Made by a program: the position numbers and the translations under genes. This document shows, piece by piece, positions 34,911 to 46,434 of a stretch of 64,000 nt of DNA. Position 1 is the first letter of the stretch; each line of letters opens with the position of its first letter. A model generated the notes under the pieces. That model was not told the DNA's origin, did no database searches, and saw only the letters and a program-made list of their open reading frames with translations. The DNA lies in NCBI GenBank assembly GCA_015499995.1, contig JADNRV010000044.1, positions 283,023 through 347,022 of the forward strand, read 5' to 3'. Source of the DNA: Flammula alnicola (taxonomy: Eukaryota > Basidiomycota > Agaricomycetes > Agaricales > Strophariaceae).

Positions 34911-36581
34911 CTACAGCTTAGCCTGTGCATAGACAGAGCCCTCTGCTGCACTCTCGCCAGTGATCACCATCTTATTCATGCCCCTCACGATCTCCTCGAC
35001 CTCCCTCTCCAGCCTCTTCAACAGCTCGTCGCACGTAGGGATATCATCAATCAACCCCATCGTAATACCCGCACTCCAGATGCCGATATCAGGGTCACCC
35101 TTCTCATATACCAGCCGTCCTCGGGCACCAGACACCAGGTCTTTGATGTCCTCGAACTTGGCGTTACCGCGGCGCTCGATGCTGACGACCTCCATGGCCA
35201 CTTTGTTCTTGTAGACGCGTGCGGTGTTGTGGAGAGTACGGAAGATGTGCACGGTGTCGCGCTCAGTGGAAGCGACGATCTTTTCCTTGATGTTTTGGTG
35301 GATAGGTCTAACGAAATAACCCATATTCAGTAAAAGTGTCACTACAATAACTTCGCGAAAAGAATACTTACGACTCAACAGTACACATGAAGCGAGTACC
35401 TGTAGCAAGGTTAGAGATAGAAAGTCACTGAAAAGGTCAATTACCACGACATACCCATGTTTGCGCCCTAAATGACATCGTTTAGAACAGAGATGCTTGC
35501 CACAAAAAAGCAACAGAACACACCGAAGCACCTAACGCCAGTGCGGCAGCCAGACCTCTGGCGTCAGCGACACCTCCAGAAGCGACAAAAGGGACCCTAA
35601 GCTCCTTCGCGGCGCGAGCCATCTATATATGTAAGTCTCGTCAGCATAGAGATTTCTTGATGGCTACCAGCATAGAATCAAACTCACCAAGACTAGACCG
35701 CCAATATCATCTTCACCAGGGTGTCCGGCACCTTTGCATTTTTGTTAAATACCAATAACACATGCATGTAAGAAAGAAGCCTCACATTCAAACCCATCAA
35801 TGCTCAGGAAATCAACGCCGAGCCTCTCAGCGCTCTGTTGAACCGTGACGATCAGACTCATGCCCATCCCGAAGAATTCTTATGAAAAGCACACCTTCGC
35901 ATGCCTAATAGTGGTGCACTTGTGCACAACAAAGCATCCTTGACTCTTGAAGTACTTGATGAGCGGTCCAGCTGTGTAGGTACAGCGTCAGCCTTCTCCT
36001 GATCCAACTTCCGCTCGCTAAGGCCCAAAGCCTCAAGCAGAATGCAGACGTACGGTTATTGCCTGCCGTTTCAAAGATCTTAACACCCTCCTCGACAGCC
36101 GCACGGGCATAGCCTTCATAGTCGGGCGGGTTGATGCTAGGCAGGAGGGTGATGTTCACACCAAAGGGCTTCGATGTGAGCTTGCGGGTTTCTCGAATGG
36201 CGGTCCGCAGAGCGTTTGGGTTCGGTTGGGTGAGGGCAGTCAAGATACCTGCCCACGATAAGTAGTGCATACATTAGCATGTCCCTTCCTCCCCGCTGAA
36301 AGCATATGCAAGTGATCACACACCCAATCCTCCTGCCTCGGAGACAGCTGCTGCAAGTCGCGGGACACCAACCCTACGATAAAGTCAACGCCTGTTCAGC
36401 ACTATGCGGCCATTGAGCAACCCAGATGCAGAGAAAGGCATCTACCATTGCATCCCTCCCTGAATAACAGGACTGCACCAATACAAGGCTACGTTAGTTC
36501 CGAAAAGAAGCAATATGATGTAGTGCGAAGAACATACACTCGGATCCCGAGCATCTTCGTTAATGGCGTGACAATGGGCAT
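34911..36581 (-). CDS. nitronate monooxygenase (2-nitropropane dioxygenase family)
   Basis: FMN-dependent TIM-barrel enzyme that oxidises alkyl nitronates, often seen as protection against 3-nitropropionate-type toxins. The ATG at 36581 gives MPIVTPLTKMLGIR and, after introns, the N-terminal SPVIQGGMQWVG motif. Next are [81 protein letters not shown] (the His beside the flavin), PFVASGGVADARGLAAALAL, GTRFMCTVES and a C-terminal region with IGIWSAGITMGLIDDIPTCD. Nine or ten short exons are needed and all show usable splice sites. The stop is TAG at 34911. It looks intact and close to the normal length of about 350 residues. Confidence 0.9.
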
Positions 36582-37264
36582 CTTGTACGGCAGTCAAGTA
36601 GAAAGAGAGCGACTTTGCGGGTATGTGGTATGGTATGGAGTTGAGAGAGCAGCAGTACTAGGCGAGTCGCGACCCTTTGAGTACTATTAATACCACTGCG
36701 TTGTCCGGTTAACACACGATCCGGGGCGGTAAGGTTACGAATCCTTGAATGATTTAAAATCGCAGTTGTCCCTGATGGAAAGAGCTAAGTAACGCGCGCG
36801 GTATACAACCGGAAGAAAACCCTTCGAAGGGATGGCAGGTATAAATGGGTCGGCGATTACAGAGGAGTGTTGCAACTTTCATTCAATTTTGCTGCTACCC
36901 CAGAGCGAGTCGAAAGCGGCAAAGGCTTTTTGGAGCATGATTTCCAATCGTTGAGATCAGCTGACAGGAGGACGAAGGTCTCGGGCGACTTGCATCTCCT
37001 TCCAGAATCCACTCAGATGTCGTTCCACGACGTTAAAGTTCGCACTGAGTGGAACTAGGTAGTAGGAGGAACGTGCAGTACTTAATAAAACAACATCATA
37101 GATTCAGGGAAATTTATTACAACGTAAAAGTACAACAATTAAACAGGTTACAACTTGACAAAGCTTTCTGGTAGTTCTCAAACATTAATATACTCCTGGT
37201 GACTCCGCAGAATGGCGCCACCACTGCCTAAAGATTGCCCCAAGCGTATCTCTTAATTGAAGAC
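36582..37264. other. intergenic, nothing recognised
   Basis: Holds the promoter of the nitronate monooxygenase and the 3' side of the peroxiredoxin gene. An open frame at 36867-37058 has no ATG start or known motif and is not called. Confidence 0.4.
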
Positions 37265-38157
37265 TTAGGCATGGGGCGCTTCAGCAGTAGCCGTGGCTGT
37301 AGGCGCTTCTGCTGCTGGGGCTTCTGCTGCTGGGGCTGCTACTGCTGGGGCTGCTACTGCCGGGGCTACTGCTGCTGAGGGGGCTGCTGAGGTGGATGCT
37401 GCTGCTGGGGTAGCTGCTTCCGCTTCTGCCGGAGCTTCTCCCCGGTCCTCCGCCTCGAGTTTGGTCAACCACTTGTCCACAAACTTCGAGTGTGCTCCAT
37501 AGTTCACCGTCGCATCTAGCGCATCTCTGTGTTTCGACACAATCATCAGCCATCGTACCACCTCCAGTCGCATGCTGTCTCACCTAACAATGCCTTTCTT
37601 ATCAATGATAAAGGTAACACGAGCTACAGCAACGAGGCCCAGAATGCCCTTCCCGATCCCATAGGCCTTAACGGCCTCCTTATTGACATCGCTAAGCACA
37701 GGGTACTATCGCTTAATGTCAGACAAACGAATTCTTTGAGTCGGTGTGGGCCTATCGCACTCACCGTCAAGTTCTCTTTCTCGACAAACGCCTTCTGCTT
37801 TTCTACCGGGTCAGGACTGATACCGATGATCTGGACTTTTCCAGGTTTGAACGTATCCTTTTCTGTCGTCATTGCTTGGCGCTTAGCTCGAACGTCACTG
37901 AGCACCAGGGTGCTGGACCCACCTGCAATAGCATCTCTGAATTGGCATGCTTCCTTCGTGCATCCAAAGGAACCTTCCAAACGTCAGTAAGACACCGACA
38001 TATCCATAGACGACTGCAGATCCATACCTGATTCTGGATAGAAGAACAGCGCAGTCGGCAAGCCCTTCTCTCCAGGTGTGAAGGTGAATGATCCCCCATC
38101 ATAGTTAAGCAGGGTAATGGAAGGTGCAGTCTTTCCGATAAGCGATCGGTAAGGCAT
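37265..38157 (-). CDS. peroxiredoxin Q (BCP/Dot5-like) with an Ala/Pro-rich tail
   Basis: Thiol peroxidase of the AhpC/TSA superfamily, PrxQ group, which reduces hydroperoxides. The ATG at 38157 gives MPYRSLIGKTAPSITLLNYD, followed by FTPGEKGLPTALFFYPESG and the active site SFGCTKEACQFRDAIAG. The first Cys is the peroxidatic one and the Cys five residues on is the PrxQ resolving position. Then come VQIIGISPDPVEKQKAFVEK, a segment with YPVLSDVNKEAVKAYGIGKG, VARVTFIIDKKGIV, and ALDATVNYGAHSKFVDKWL. The domain ends about residue 170. A tail of about 50 residues of Ala, Pro, Glu, Thr and Val in short repeats (units such as APAVA and AEAPA) follows, unusual for the family and possibly a linker or localisation tail. 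Several short introns. Yeast Dot5 is nuclear, but nothing here fixes the location. Confidence 0.9.
37295..37400. repeat. GCT/GGG-type short tandem repeats in the peroxiredoxin tail
   Basis: On the plus strand GCTGCTGGGGCT-like units of 15-18 bp are repeated with small changes, coding the Ala/Pro/Glu repeats of the minus-strand protein. The opposite strand is also open here only because of the repeat. Confidence 0.7.
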
Positions 38158-38734
38158 GATTGTGGTTGGGTTCGAGGACGATGTTGTGGAATAGTGGTGA
38201 CGGAATGATGTCTAAGATCGTGCTGCTCCTAAAAGGGTATTTATAGGTCAGGGAATAGACCGTGTCAGAAGACCCGTGAAGCTCGGGACATGGCTAGAGA
38301 AAGCCTCGATGAAGTCAACGGATAAAAAGAAAATAAACCAGCCCTAGACTGCGTATGAAGTCATATTGGTCATACTGTAAACGACTGCAGCCAGACTCTC
38401 AATAAAAGACCCTAAATTTGCTTGGCCTTTGATATCTAGATTTACTAGGAGAGCTGAAGAAAAAGAGCGACCTGCAAATGTTGAATGTGAGCTCAGGCAC
38501 TTCGACAGCTATCTTGCTCAACGAGGACAGGGATTTAAATTTCTTCATTCTCGGGGTGGGCAACCAAAGGCATCCAAACAAATTGATACCGTAGACCTAG
38601 CAATGTGGACCTTGAGGCGCATGTACAGAAGCGTCAAAAAAACCATGATTTTAGCGGGCGCATGCTGCATACAATGAAGAGATAAAACATGCAAGATCAT
38701 ACGTGGAGGTAGGGGCGTCGCGGGCTGGCATGAT
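38158..38734. other. intergenic
   Basis: Promoter of the peroxiredoxin gene and 3' flank of eS19. No gene or repeat recognised. Confidence 0.4.
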
Positions 38735-39329
38735 TTACTCCTCGTCCTCCTCTTCTTCTTCCTCCTCTTCCTCCTCATCCTCCTCCTTGGACTTGATCTC
38801 CTCAACGACGGCGGTGGCAATTCGGTCCAAATCACGTTGACCGTCTTGAGAGATTCTCCGTCCACCATTTCCTGTTTGTTCCAGCACACCGATCTTCTCT
38901 AGTGATTGGCAAACCTTGCGTTGAACGGATGCCGATGAGTCGGCGTGGTGGGAGGGTCGGTTACCGCGCCTGTTGCGTCCACCGTGCAGCTTTGTGAGAG
39001 CACCAATGCCAACATCTTTGCGGAGGTATATGTGACGGGCAACGGCAGCTGGAGCGAGCAAATATTGACTAAAGTTCAAACAAGCATAGGTTCGTGGTAC
39101 GAACCTGCGCGGACATAGTACCAATCGGGGTCGTAAGGTGCGAGCTCCTTGAAGGAGCCAGTTTTTACGAGGTCCACCCAAGCTGGGACTTCCAGCTTGC
39201 CGGAACGCTTCAGATGCGAAGCATAAGCTGCAATAAATTGATCGGCGCTGAAGCAAGCAAAATCAGCATTTCGAGCTCTCTGGGAGCATTTCGAGCGGCT
39301 TCTAACCTAACGTCTCGGACTCCCGGCAT
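38735..39329 (-). CDS. RPS19: 40S ribosomal protein eS19
   Basis: Small-subunit ribosomal protein needed for late 18S rRNA processing. The ATG at 39329 opens a tiny first exon (MPGVRDV). Then come [104 protein letters not shown] and [17 protein letters not shown], the normal eS19 order. After the usual C-terminus there is a run of about 16 acidic residues (starting KEEDEEEE) before TAA at 38735. Acidic ends occur in some fungal eS19 proteins, though this one is long and coded by a near-perfect trinucleotide repeat. Introns are short. No damage. Confidence 0.95.
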
Positions 39330-39740
39330 ATTGATATGATTTTGCTGAGGAAAAGGACGCGGGGGCGGGCGTTGACGACGTTGACGACTTTGTGTGTATC
39401 TCTTTTGGTCGTCCTCGAGGGAACCGCGCGGTGGGGGCTTCGGCAGTTCCCGCAAAACTGTACAGCAGATCGAAATAGGAAATCGATTAGTCAGCCGCAC
39501 CTGCTCTTCGCATGCATGTGCGCGTGCGCTGTACACTGTCGTCGTCGATGAGGACTTCCCGATATTCATTCTACTGCATTTATCTGTCCAATACAGCCAT
39601 TTATCTCTGGAATAGGCTTTATTGCCCTGTATTTGCTTGCGCCTGAACTTACGAACTCAATTCGATCTCCCTAACTCTTCATGATGGTACTTGTCTTTCT
39701 TCTCAATCAATCAAAATCTCGGATGATGGCAGGCTAGCTC
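39330..39740. other. divergent promoter region of RPS19 and the F-box gene
   Basis: About 0.4 kb separating two head-to-head genes. Pyrimidine-rich on the RPS19 strand, as is common for ribosomal-protein promoters. No separate gene. Confidence 0.4.
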
Positions 39741-41405
39741 ATGGACAGCCTGACTTTGAATTTAAATATTGGCGCATATGGATGGGAGGTGGACGTTGAC
39801 CGGGGTCTGACGGACATCGGTTTCCGCAAGCTGAAGTTTATCCTTGAGGTGTGGGTGGATTATTCCCACGCTCTCTTAACCGCACTCCGTGCTTACCCCA
39901 CGCTAGCCCTGACTTGCCCGGCATTCGCCAATCTCGACAACAAAGACCTATCCTCATCAGTCTCATCTTCCACGCCGTTGGACATGTCCAACACAACGAC
40001 CACCATGATGATTTACTCGTGTCCCAGAATTGACATCTTTACCGATGACGATCCCACCGTTTCACCTATCACAGTTCTCCCAGCAGAGCTGCTGATCGAA
40101 ATCTTCGCATACTGCATCTCCAACGAAGGTCATGCCCCTTTGACGCTTCGAAAAGTGTGCAGTTGGTGGCAAAACCTAGTCGACACCTCGCCTCGCTTAT
40201 GGCAAACGATCATTTTGGATGACGGAGATGGTAATATATTCACGGAACAACAAGCCAAGTTATGGACCACAAGATCCCAACCCCTCAAATATGATATCGA
40301 GCTCAACGTCGAGGACCCGCAATATATCCTACCCCTTTTATCGCCACTATTGCCATCGGTCGACCGTTGGCGATCGTTCCGGCTGAGCGGGAATCGAGAC
40401 GAAGAAATCATTTTGGACGATTTAAACCTTACACCCAACACCTTGACCCACCTCCATCTCTGCTTTCACGATAACGACCAGGACGACTTTGATGATGACG
40501 AGCCCAGAATTACCTTCTCTCCCATCAGCCCGGACCGTGCCTCCAGCTATGCGCTGAACCTATGGATTTCCAACATTCCATCCCCTCACCTTCTTCCGCC
40601 CTTGCGTTTTGTTCATGTAACGATAGCCGAAGGGAGTCAGACTGGCTTGCACACCCAGCCAAGGTCCATTCTCGACTTCTTGACAGCATGTCCCGAGTTG
40701 GAGTCGTTCTTCCTTTCAGGGTGGCCACACAACACCCGTATCGCCGGGAACCTCCCTGTTGTCTTCCTCCCAAACCTCATCACACTTCACCTAAAGAGCA
40801 CATGCTTCGTCCGCGTCTTGCTGTCTTGCCTTAACACCCCACGTCTGCAAAATCTCTATCTTTCTCATCTCAATGTCAACTTCGACCTCATTGGAAGCTA
40901 TCACGACGAAGGCGATAGCGAAGACGAAGCGCACGACTATTCCCAATCACCATCGAGTGATCAGGCGACCGGAATGGGTCTTCGGAGGCTGATTACCTGC
41001 TGCTCCCCGCCGATCCGCGTCCTCGAGATGGACTTCTCCGACATGCGCACGAAAGATTTCCTCTACGTCTTCGACAGACTACCCCTACTCGAAGATTTTC
41101 ATATCGTGGCGTCGGATATGTCGGACAAAGTGATCTACTTCTTCCGCCCGATTCGACACATGGGATACGGCTACGTGACTGGTTTGCGTTTACCCCGCCT
41201 CCGCAAATTGAGGTTGACAAATTGCCAACGCCTCAGCGGGAGAGCTATTGTCGACTCTCTCTCGGACCGCGTTAAATGGTCGGATATAGAATATCCCGAC
41301 CATACTTTGACGGATGTCTCGATTTCAGGGTGTGAAGGCTTCACCCAGTGGGATCGACACATTCTCTCAACCGTCCTAGGGCCACGGCTACGGCCTGAAG
41401 CGTGA
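39741..41405 (+). CDS. F-box protein
   Basis: Intronless frame of 554 codons ending at TGA 41403-41405. The F-box is at about residues 106-155: ITVLPAELLIEIFAYCISNE, then LRKVCSWWQNLVDTSPRLWQ, the typical basidiomycete F-box layout. The rest has irregular leucine-rich segments (LTHLHLCF, LITLHLKSTCF, LQNLYLSHLNV, RLPRLRKLRLTNCQRL) that probably form a solenoid for substrate recognition in an SCF ubiquitin ligase. The ATG at 39741 gives about 105 residues before the F-box. Later ATGs such as MSNTTTTMM would bring the F-box nearer the start, as in most relatives, so the N-terminus is less sure than the rest. These proteins form a large, fast-changing family in mushrooms, so no substrate can be named. 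Confidence 0.85.
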   Translation: MDSLTLNLNIGAYGWEVDVDRGLTDIGFRKLKFILEVWVDYSHALLTALRAYPTLALTCPAFANLDNKDLSSSVSSSTPLDMSNTTTTMMIYSCPRIDIFTDDDPTVSPITVLPAELLIEIFAYCISNEGHAPLTLRKVCSWWQNLVDTSPRLWQTIILDDGDGNIFTEQQAKLWTTRSQPLKYDIELNVEDPQYILPLLSPLLPSVDRWRSFRLSGNRDEEIILDDLNLTPNTLTHLHLCFHDNDQDDFDDDEPRITFSPISPDRASSYALNLWISNIPSPHLLPPLRFVHVTIAEGSQTGLHTQPRSILDFLTACPELESFFLSGWPHNTRIAGNLPVVFLPNLITLHLKSTCFVRVLLSCLNTPRLQNLYLSHLNVNFDLIGSYHDEGDSEDEAHDYSQSPSSDQATGMGLRRLITCCSPPIRVLEMDFSDMRTKDFLYVFDRLPLLEDFHIVASDMSDKVIYFFRPIRHMGYGYVTGLRLPRLRKLRLTNCQRLSGRAIVDSLSDRVKWSDIEYPDHTLTDVSISGCEGFTQWDRHILSTVLGPRLRPEA

Positions 41406-41850
41406 TGCCTGAGAACTGGAATTATGAGGGATCAAGTCGTTCAATTTTTATTTCACCCTCGCTGTATTTATGGTTTGTAAACTAGCTCTATCCTGGTACT
41501 AACTGCACTTGTAACTTTTACATCCTCTTGCACTTTTCACAATCATCCTGTTTTTGTAGACTGTATTCAAACATTGGCATTTTTCAACTACGTGCGCATT
41601 GAATGGCCGACAAGCCACATTGTTATCGCCTGGACATAAGATGCATTCCATGGGTGATGGATACCGCATCCATGTTTCGACCGTAAATCACTCGGCATTA
41701 TACACCAATCGAATCCGGTAGCGCACTGGTTGAGTCACATCTAGGTCTCTCCATGTGGAATGTCATAAGATAATACGAGCAGGCTGCTTTATCTTTATCC
41801 TCTATACAACCTTTCCTTCCGCCTCCCTCAATTACTCCGCTAGAGCAACG
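41406..41850. other. intergenic between tandem genes
   Basis: 3' flank of the F-box gene and promoter of the acetyltransferase. An upstream in-frame extension of the acetyltransferase (41755-41850) is hydrophobic and unlike the family, so it is treated as leader. Confidence 0.4.
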
Positions 41851-42483
41851 ATGTTCACCACTGAGAGACTTCGTCTCCGAGCATCAAGACCGAGCGACGA
41901 GGCCGACCTGCTGGCGCTGTACAACGACGAGCGCGTTGCGCCCTGGATCACAGAGGGATACGTCGTCCCAAAACACGCGAACTACATCGACACCATTTAC
42001 GCGTTCATCCACTCGTGCGTGCTCTCGTGCGTGGTGGAAGAGAAAGAGACGGGGGCGTTCGTCGGCCTGAGCAGCTTCGTCGGTCCCGGAGAGCCGAAGA
42101 ACCGAAACGCGGTTATTTGTGTCGCGCTGATGCCCGCGCACTGGAAGAAAGGATACGGCTTTGAGGTCATGAGCTTCCTCATCGACTACGCGTTTGAGTC
42201 GATGAATATGCACCGTGTGTCGCTCACTGTGTTTGAGGGCAATGACCGTGCGCTTGCTTTGTACCGCAGATTGTGAGTCGCAATGGAAACCCCCTTTCGC
42301 CGATAAGTTGAACGCAAGTTGACTGTTGTGTGGTTATATTGTTGTAGAGGATTTGTAGAGGAAGGAAGACACAGGAAAATTGTGTGGATGAAAGGATCGT
42401 GGCGCGATACATATTATATGGGTATCTTGGAAGACGAATGGGCAGAGAGGAGGAAACTGAAACCGGCGCAAGCATCTACTTGA
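41851..42483 (+). CDS. GNAT-family N-acetyltransferase
   Basis: Acetyl-CoA-dependent N-acetyltransferase of the RimJ/RimL/SpeG-like GNAT subgroup. The ATG at 41851 begins MFTTERLRLRASRPSDEADL, a classic start for these enzymes. The core continues with YNDERVAPWITEGY, ETGAFVGLSSFVG, AVICVALMPAHWKKGYGFEV (the acetyl-CoA pyrophosphate loop, R/Q-x-x-G-x-G/A pattern, here KKGYGFE), MSFLIDYAFESMNMHRVSLT and EGNDRALALYRRL. A single intron follows, with GT directly after AGATT and AG at about 42349. The second exon gives GFVEEGRHRKIVWMKGSWRD, YYMGILEDEWAERRKL and the stop at 42481. Full-length, about 190 residues. Substrate unknown. Confidence 0.9.
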
Positions 42484-43769
42484 AGTATGCTGAGCGCCAT
42501 CCGATAAACAGCGTACCTTAAGGCTTAGACTGTCCATGGAGAGACAGATTCGGCCAGAGTTGCGCCACACTTCGTTCCATAAGTGTTGACAGCCACCAAC
42601 ATACTATTGTACCTTTCTCCAGCAGATAACGTTGCAGGCAGAAGCAAAGTATATACTATCCCATTCCAAAAAACGATATATGCAATTTCAGCCCTCCCCA
42701 ATTTCTGGGCCAGGTAGGTCCATTATCAAGTCGAATGAGGCTGGCGACGCAGGAAATGAAATAAGGTCTCTCCGAGCACATAACAACGCCTTCGAAAGGT
42801 AAGTTGTGTCCGAGCCCTCGCAGATATCGGGAATGGGTGCTGTGTGCATGGTTATTCGGAGAGACGGAGACAACTCGAACTAACTACTTAGAGACCTGGA
42901 GCCCTTGATCATGATCGGAAATCGATCGACTCCTTGTAGGGCATCGGGGCTCGACCGCGATCTGTGATGGTGCGCCACAATGGCTCAATCTAGTACCACT
43001 AGAGTCGTTCTAATGTTGGAGTACAGTACATACGAGCTGCACAGAAAAAAATTGTCAAGCTGTTGCATAGATTCGTTGTGTATGAACGAAGGGGGGTCAC
43101 GTTGGGTTCAGGTGTCTATACCGTGGGTCTCTCCGAGGGAACGTTAACCCACGCACTCTACATACATATCGGAAGTACGCCGATCAATAACTTGAAATCG
43201 ACAACGGAATGTGGGTGTGGGGACAGTGTGACACATCCTGAGAACTGGTTGAGAGACTTTTCAACCCTCATTAATTGAACAAAGCACTTCTGCGCTTAAT
43301 ATAGCGCGAAGTACTCACTGTACGCTGCCGTTTCTGCGGCACAGTCAGATTCTATTTTAAAATAGCTCTCACCAACGCCGGTAACCCATCGGACGAGTCG
43401 ATGAGGGAACCTCGGACGAGTTCACTGAGGACCGTTAAAGCGAATTAAATTGCGGGTGTATGTAGTTGCGGTGGGAGATATGTGATCAATATATTCTCCC
43501 GATATTCTGGCGCACACGATATTTTGTCCTGTCCTATAAAGTTAAGCTTGCAGCTTGAACTTGAAGTGGCACACCGACATTCAAATGCAACGTCTCCCTG
43601 ACCTCGACCTCGACCTTGAGGTAACTTTTGACTTGAATTCGGTACCCATTCCCGAACGCCGATAAGCCAACGAACCAGCCTCATGTTTGCCAGGAGGCCT
43701 GTAAGGTTCAAAAAAAGCTGAGGCTGAGGCGAATAGCGGTTATTCTTTTCTACAGAATTGCGGAAGGTA
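42484..43769. other. gene-poor flank
   Basis: No gene supported. The decamer-like CGGACGAGT occurs twice near 43391 and 43416. Otherwise no structure was seen. Confidence 0.4.
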
Positions 43770-44344
43770 TGGTGCGGTCGGACTTTACGCCTCTACTTTT
43801 GTACAGGCGCCAAATCGGCTGGCCGAAAAAAAATATATACATACACAAAAAATAGTTAATTTAATGTAGATAAGTATGCACCACAGAACAAAATTTTACC
43901 GGATATAAGGAACGCAAGCTTTACAACGAAATCTTCAACTATGGGTCGATGAAATGGATGTTCAGAAGGTGCAGCCCATGCACGCGAAGGTCGCCATTGT
44001 AAATGCCATCCTGTGATTGACCCACAGAGCAGGTCTCGGAGCAAAGGAAGCTCAGCTGCAGGATAATAAGTTCAGTTCCCGTCAAATACACCTCCCACAG
44101 AGTAAATCTAATCTAATCCTTCACGTGATTTATTACCTGATGTGGACATGCGCACGGACCTGCGCCAAATTCGTGATTACAAACTTATCAACTGCGTCAG
44201 TTTTGAATATTTTCCTTATCCCTCTGGTAGATTTATTCTTCTCACCAAATGGAGTGTTTTTACTAGAGGGATAAGAAATCCGTTAAATTTTGGGCGACGT
44301 GATCGACTTGTTCAAAAGTAGCGGTCTAAAGTCCGACCGCACCA
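43770..44344. mobile_element. 575-bp non-autonomous inverted-repeat element flanked by TA
   Basis: The left end reads TGGTGCGGTCGGACTTTA and the right end is its exact inverse (TAAAGTCCGACCGCACCA). The match continues with differences through CGCCTCTACTTTTGTACA on the left versus GACCGCTACTTTTGAACA read from the right. A TA lies on each side (43768-43769 and 44345-44346), fitting a TA target duplication of the Tc1/mariner type. No transposase frame is inside. The ends differ from those of the element at 22662-22877, so this is a separate family. Confidence 0.85.
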
Positions 44345-45154
44345 TAGACAGACAGACATTGACAAGCAATTGCAAGAAAGATAAGGCGGTACAGACAAAT
44401 GAATGAAAGGATATAAAATGGAATTAAGTAAATGAACGGCAGGCCTTCCTTCAAGTTACAATTGAAAGTCTAGACAGTCAGATGTTGATGCCTCACTCGG
44501 TAAGGAATCCGAATTCGAAAGCACAGGCAAAGGTTAAATTTACGCTCGAGTTTAGGCTCGCCTGCCTTGCTGTATGGGTGTGGTGCTTTTCGACGACCTC
44601 AATTGACTTGGCGCTGAGAAGCTTTGTGCCCTGCCGTCGTGTACACTGTAGCACATAATGCATAATGCATAAGCACTCGAAGCTCAAGGAAGTACTCTCC
44701 TGTCCGATGCATTCATTTCTCGATATCGTTTACCCTGCCTTAAACTCACCGCGGCTTTCTGGATTGAAGATCATCTTCCATATGTTATGTTTATATCAGA
44801 TTCCAGTCAGTGTCAATCAGCCTCCCGTCAAGCATTAACGCACCGCGTGAAAATGGAAAATACAGTATGGCATTTAAATGGACTTCGCTGATTTCGAACA
44901 CTTGAGCCGTTCGTAACAAATAAGTTGGATGATAAGTATGTAGAAAATTTGGTATCCAGCTGATTTTTATCGAACTTGAACAACTGATGTGCGTCAACGA
45001 CTCGGACGACGACGATCAATGAATGTCCTTGTCTCCAATTTCTAACGTTCTGTGTGAATGCGATTTTTACCGCCAGCGCCACTGGACACAAGGGAGGGAC
45101 CCTAAAACACAGTCCACCGCATACCCCAACTCAATTATCTCAGGAGACCGGATA

Positions 45155-45213
45155 CGAATTATGCAGGAGGTGTACCGAATTCGAATTATGCGGAGGTGTA
45201 CCGAATTCGAATT
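45155..45213. repeat. short tandem repeat, 26-27 bp unit
   Basis: CGAATTATGCAGGAGGTGTA followed by CCGAATT (45155-45181) is repeated at 45182-45207 with one base lost, then the first six bases recur. No function seen. Confidence 0.85.
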
Positions 45214-46413
45214 TCAGCGCAGTCGACTACTAGTACTCTATTCAACTTGAAACGTCTGGATTGATGTCAGAAATGGCGCCCGGCGGGGGCGACAAAACTA
45301 ATACACCAACAATAATGAAGACGTTGTTTTTTACTTGGGTCTGGGGAAGCGATGAGAAGCTTTTGTGAAGGTCCACCCATTGAATTGGAGGAGTAGTTCG
45401 CGACCCACATTTAATCACATTTGTTGCATATGGCATATGCACATGGATGGTGACATGCATTGGTGCCGCCGACTCGAATAGAATCGCGCGTGAATTTTGA
45501 TGCTGTTGGTGCCCACCCATCCAAAATCTGATCACCCTTCGTTTTCTGAGTCGTTAACTGGGTGTGCACAGTTCTACTGGCACAGACCAGCTGTTGAAGT
45601 CACAAAATAGCTACAGAGATAAGCTTAAGCTTAAGTTTAGCCGGCGGAATATAGATGTGCAGTGTTGTTATAACTTTACAGAGCAGGTGTTCGAATTCCA
45701 ATACGCCTGTCGTCGGACTGTCGAAATCATCATCAATGATCAGAGATAAACATAGCGTCAAGATAAGTATGTCTCTCTGGCCGTTTCGCATACTATTTCT
45801 GGCCTTTCGGCCGGGGCTTGTCTCCTGTCCCTTCTCCTCCCTTTAAACCTTCGAATTACCTTTAACCACTGGCATGCGGGTGGGCAGCAGGAGCTGACGC
45901 AAAATTATCGATAACCCGCCAGCCCAAGAATCCTTACAGATCTTGAGCGCATGACGCGTCGGTATACCTCGTCCGAGTCGCTCCCCGCAGGTCATCGCGA
46001 TTGGGACTCCCAGGGGAGAACTTGAATGCCAAGCGGGTGTATGTTTATCTAGGGTTGGGCCAATGATCGTCCTGCATTGCCATTGGCTGCGTCCGAGTTT
46101 GGCGGTGTGCGTCCGTCCCTCAGAGTCAGGTGCATTCAACGAATGAGATTCGAGAAATTTCAAATACTGTGCGTCCCAAAGACTCGGAGACGCCGTCGGC
46201 TAACTCGGATACGGCGATGAGTCGGATGACTGCAGCTGGTGCTTGATTGTGATTCATGATACGTGAATTGAATAAATTAGTTGGTGGATGATCAAAGAAT
46301 ATATTATAATTAGGGTCGCCGACGGAGGGTAGTCCGAATTGGAATGTCGGAGAGTTTTTGTGCCAGTAAAAACAAATGACGAATGGCGTCTTCGCGAGCT
46401 GTCAACAAACGCT

Positions 46414-46434
46414 CGATGCGATGCGATGCGATGG
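46414..46434. repeat. GATGC microsatellite
   Basis: CGATG repeated four times. A simple repeat of no evident function. Confidence 0.8.

Noticed and set aside
37293..37502. Plus-strand Ala/Gly-rich frame opposite the peroxiredoxin tail
   Set aside because: Created by the tandem repeat on the other strand and has no non-repeat sequence.
41755..41850. N-terminal extension of the GNAT gene (ECHKIIRAGCFIFILYTT)
   Set aside because: Hydrophobic sequence unlike the family. MFTTERLRLRASRPSDEADL from 41851 is the standard GNAT start.
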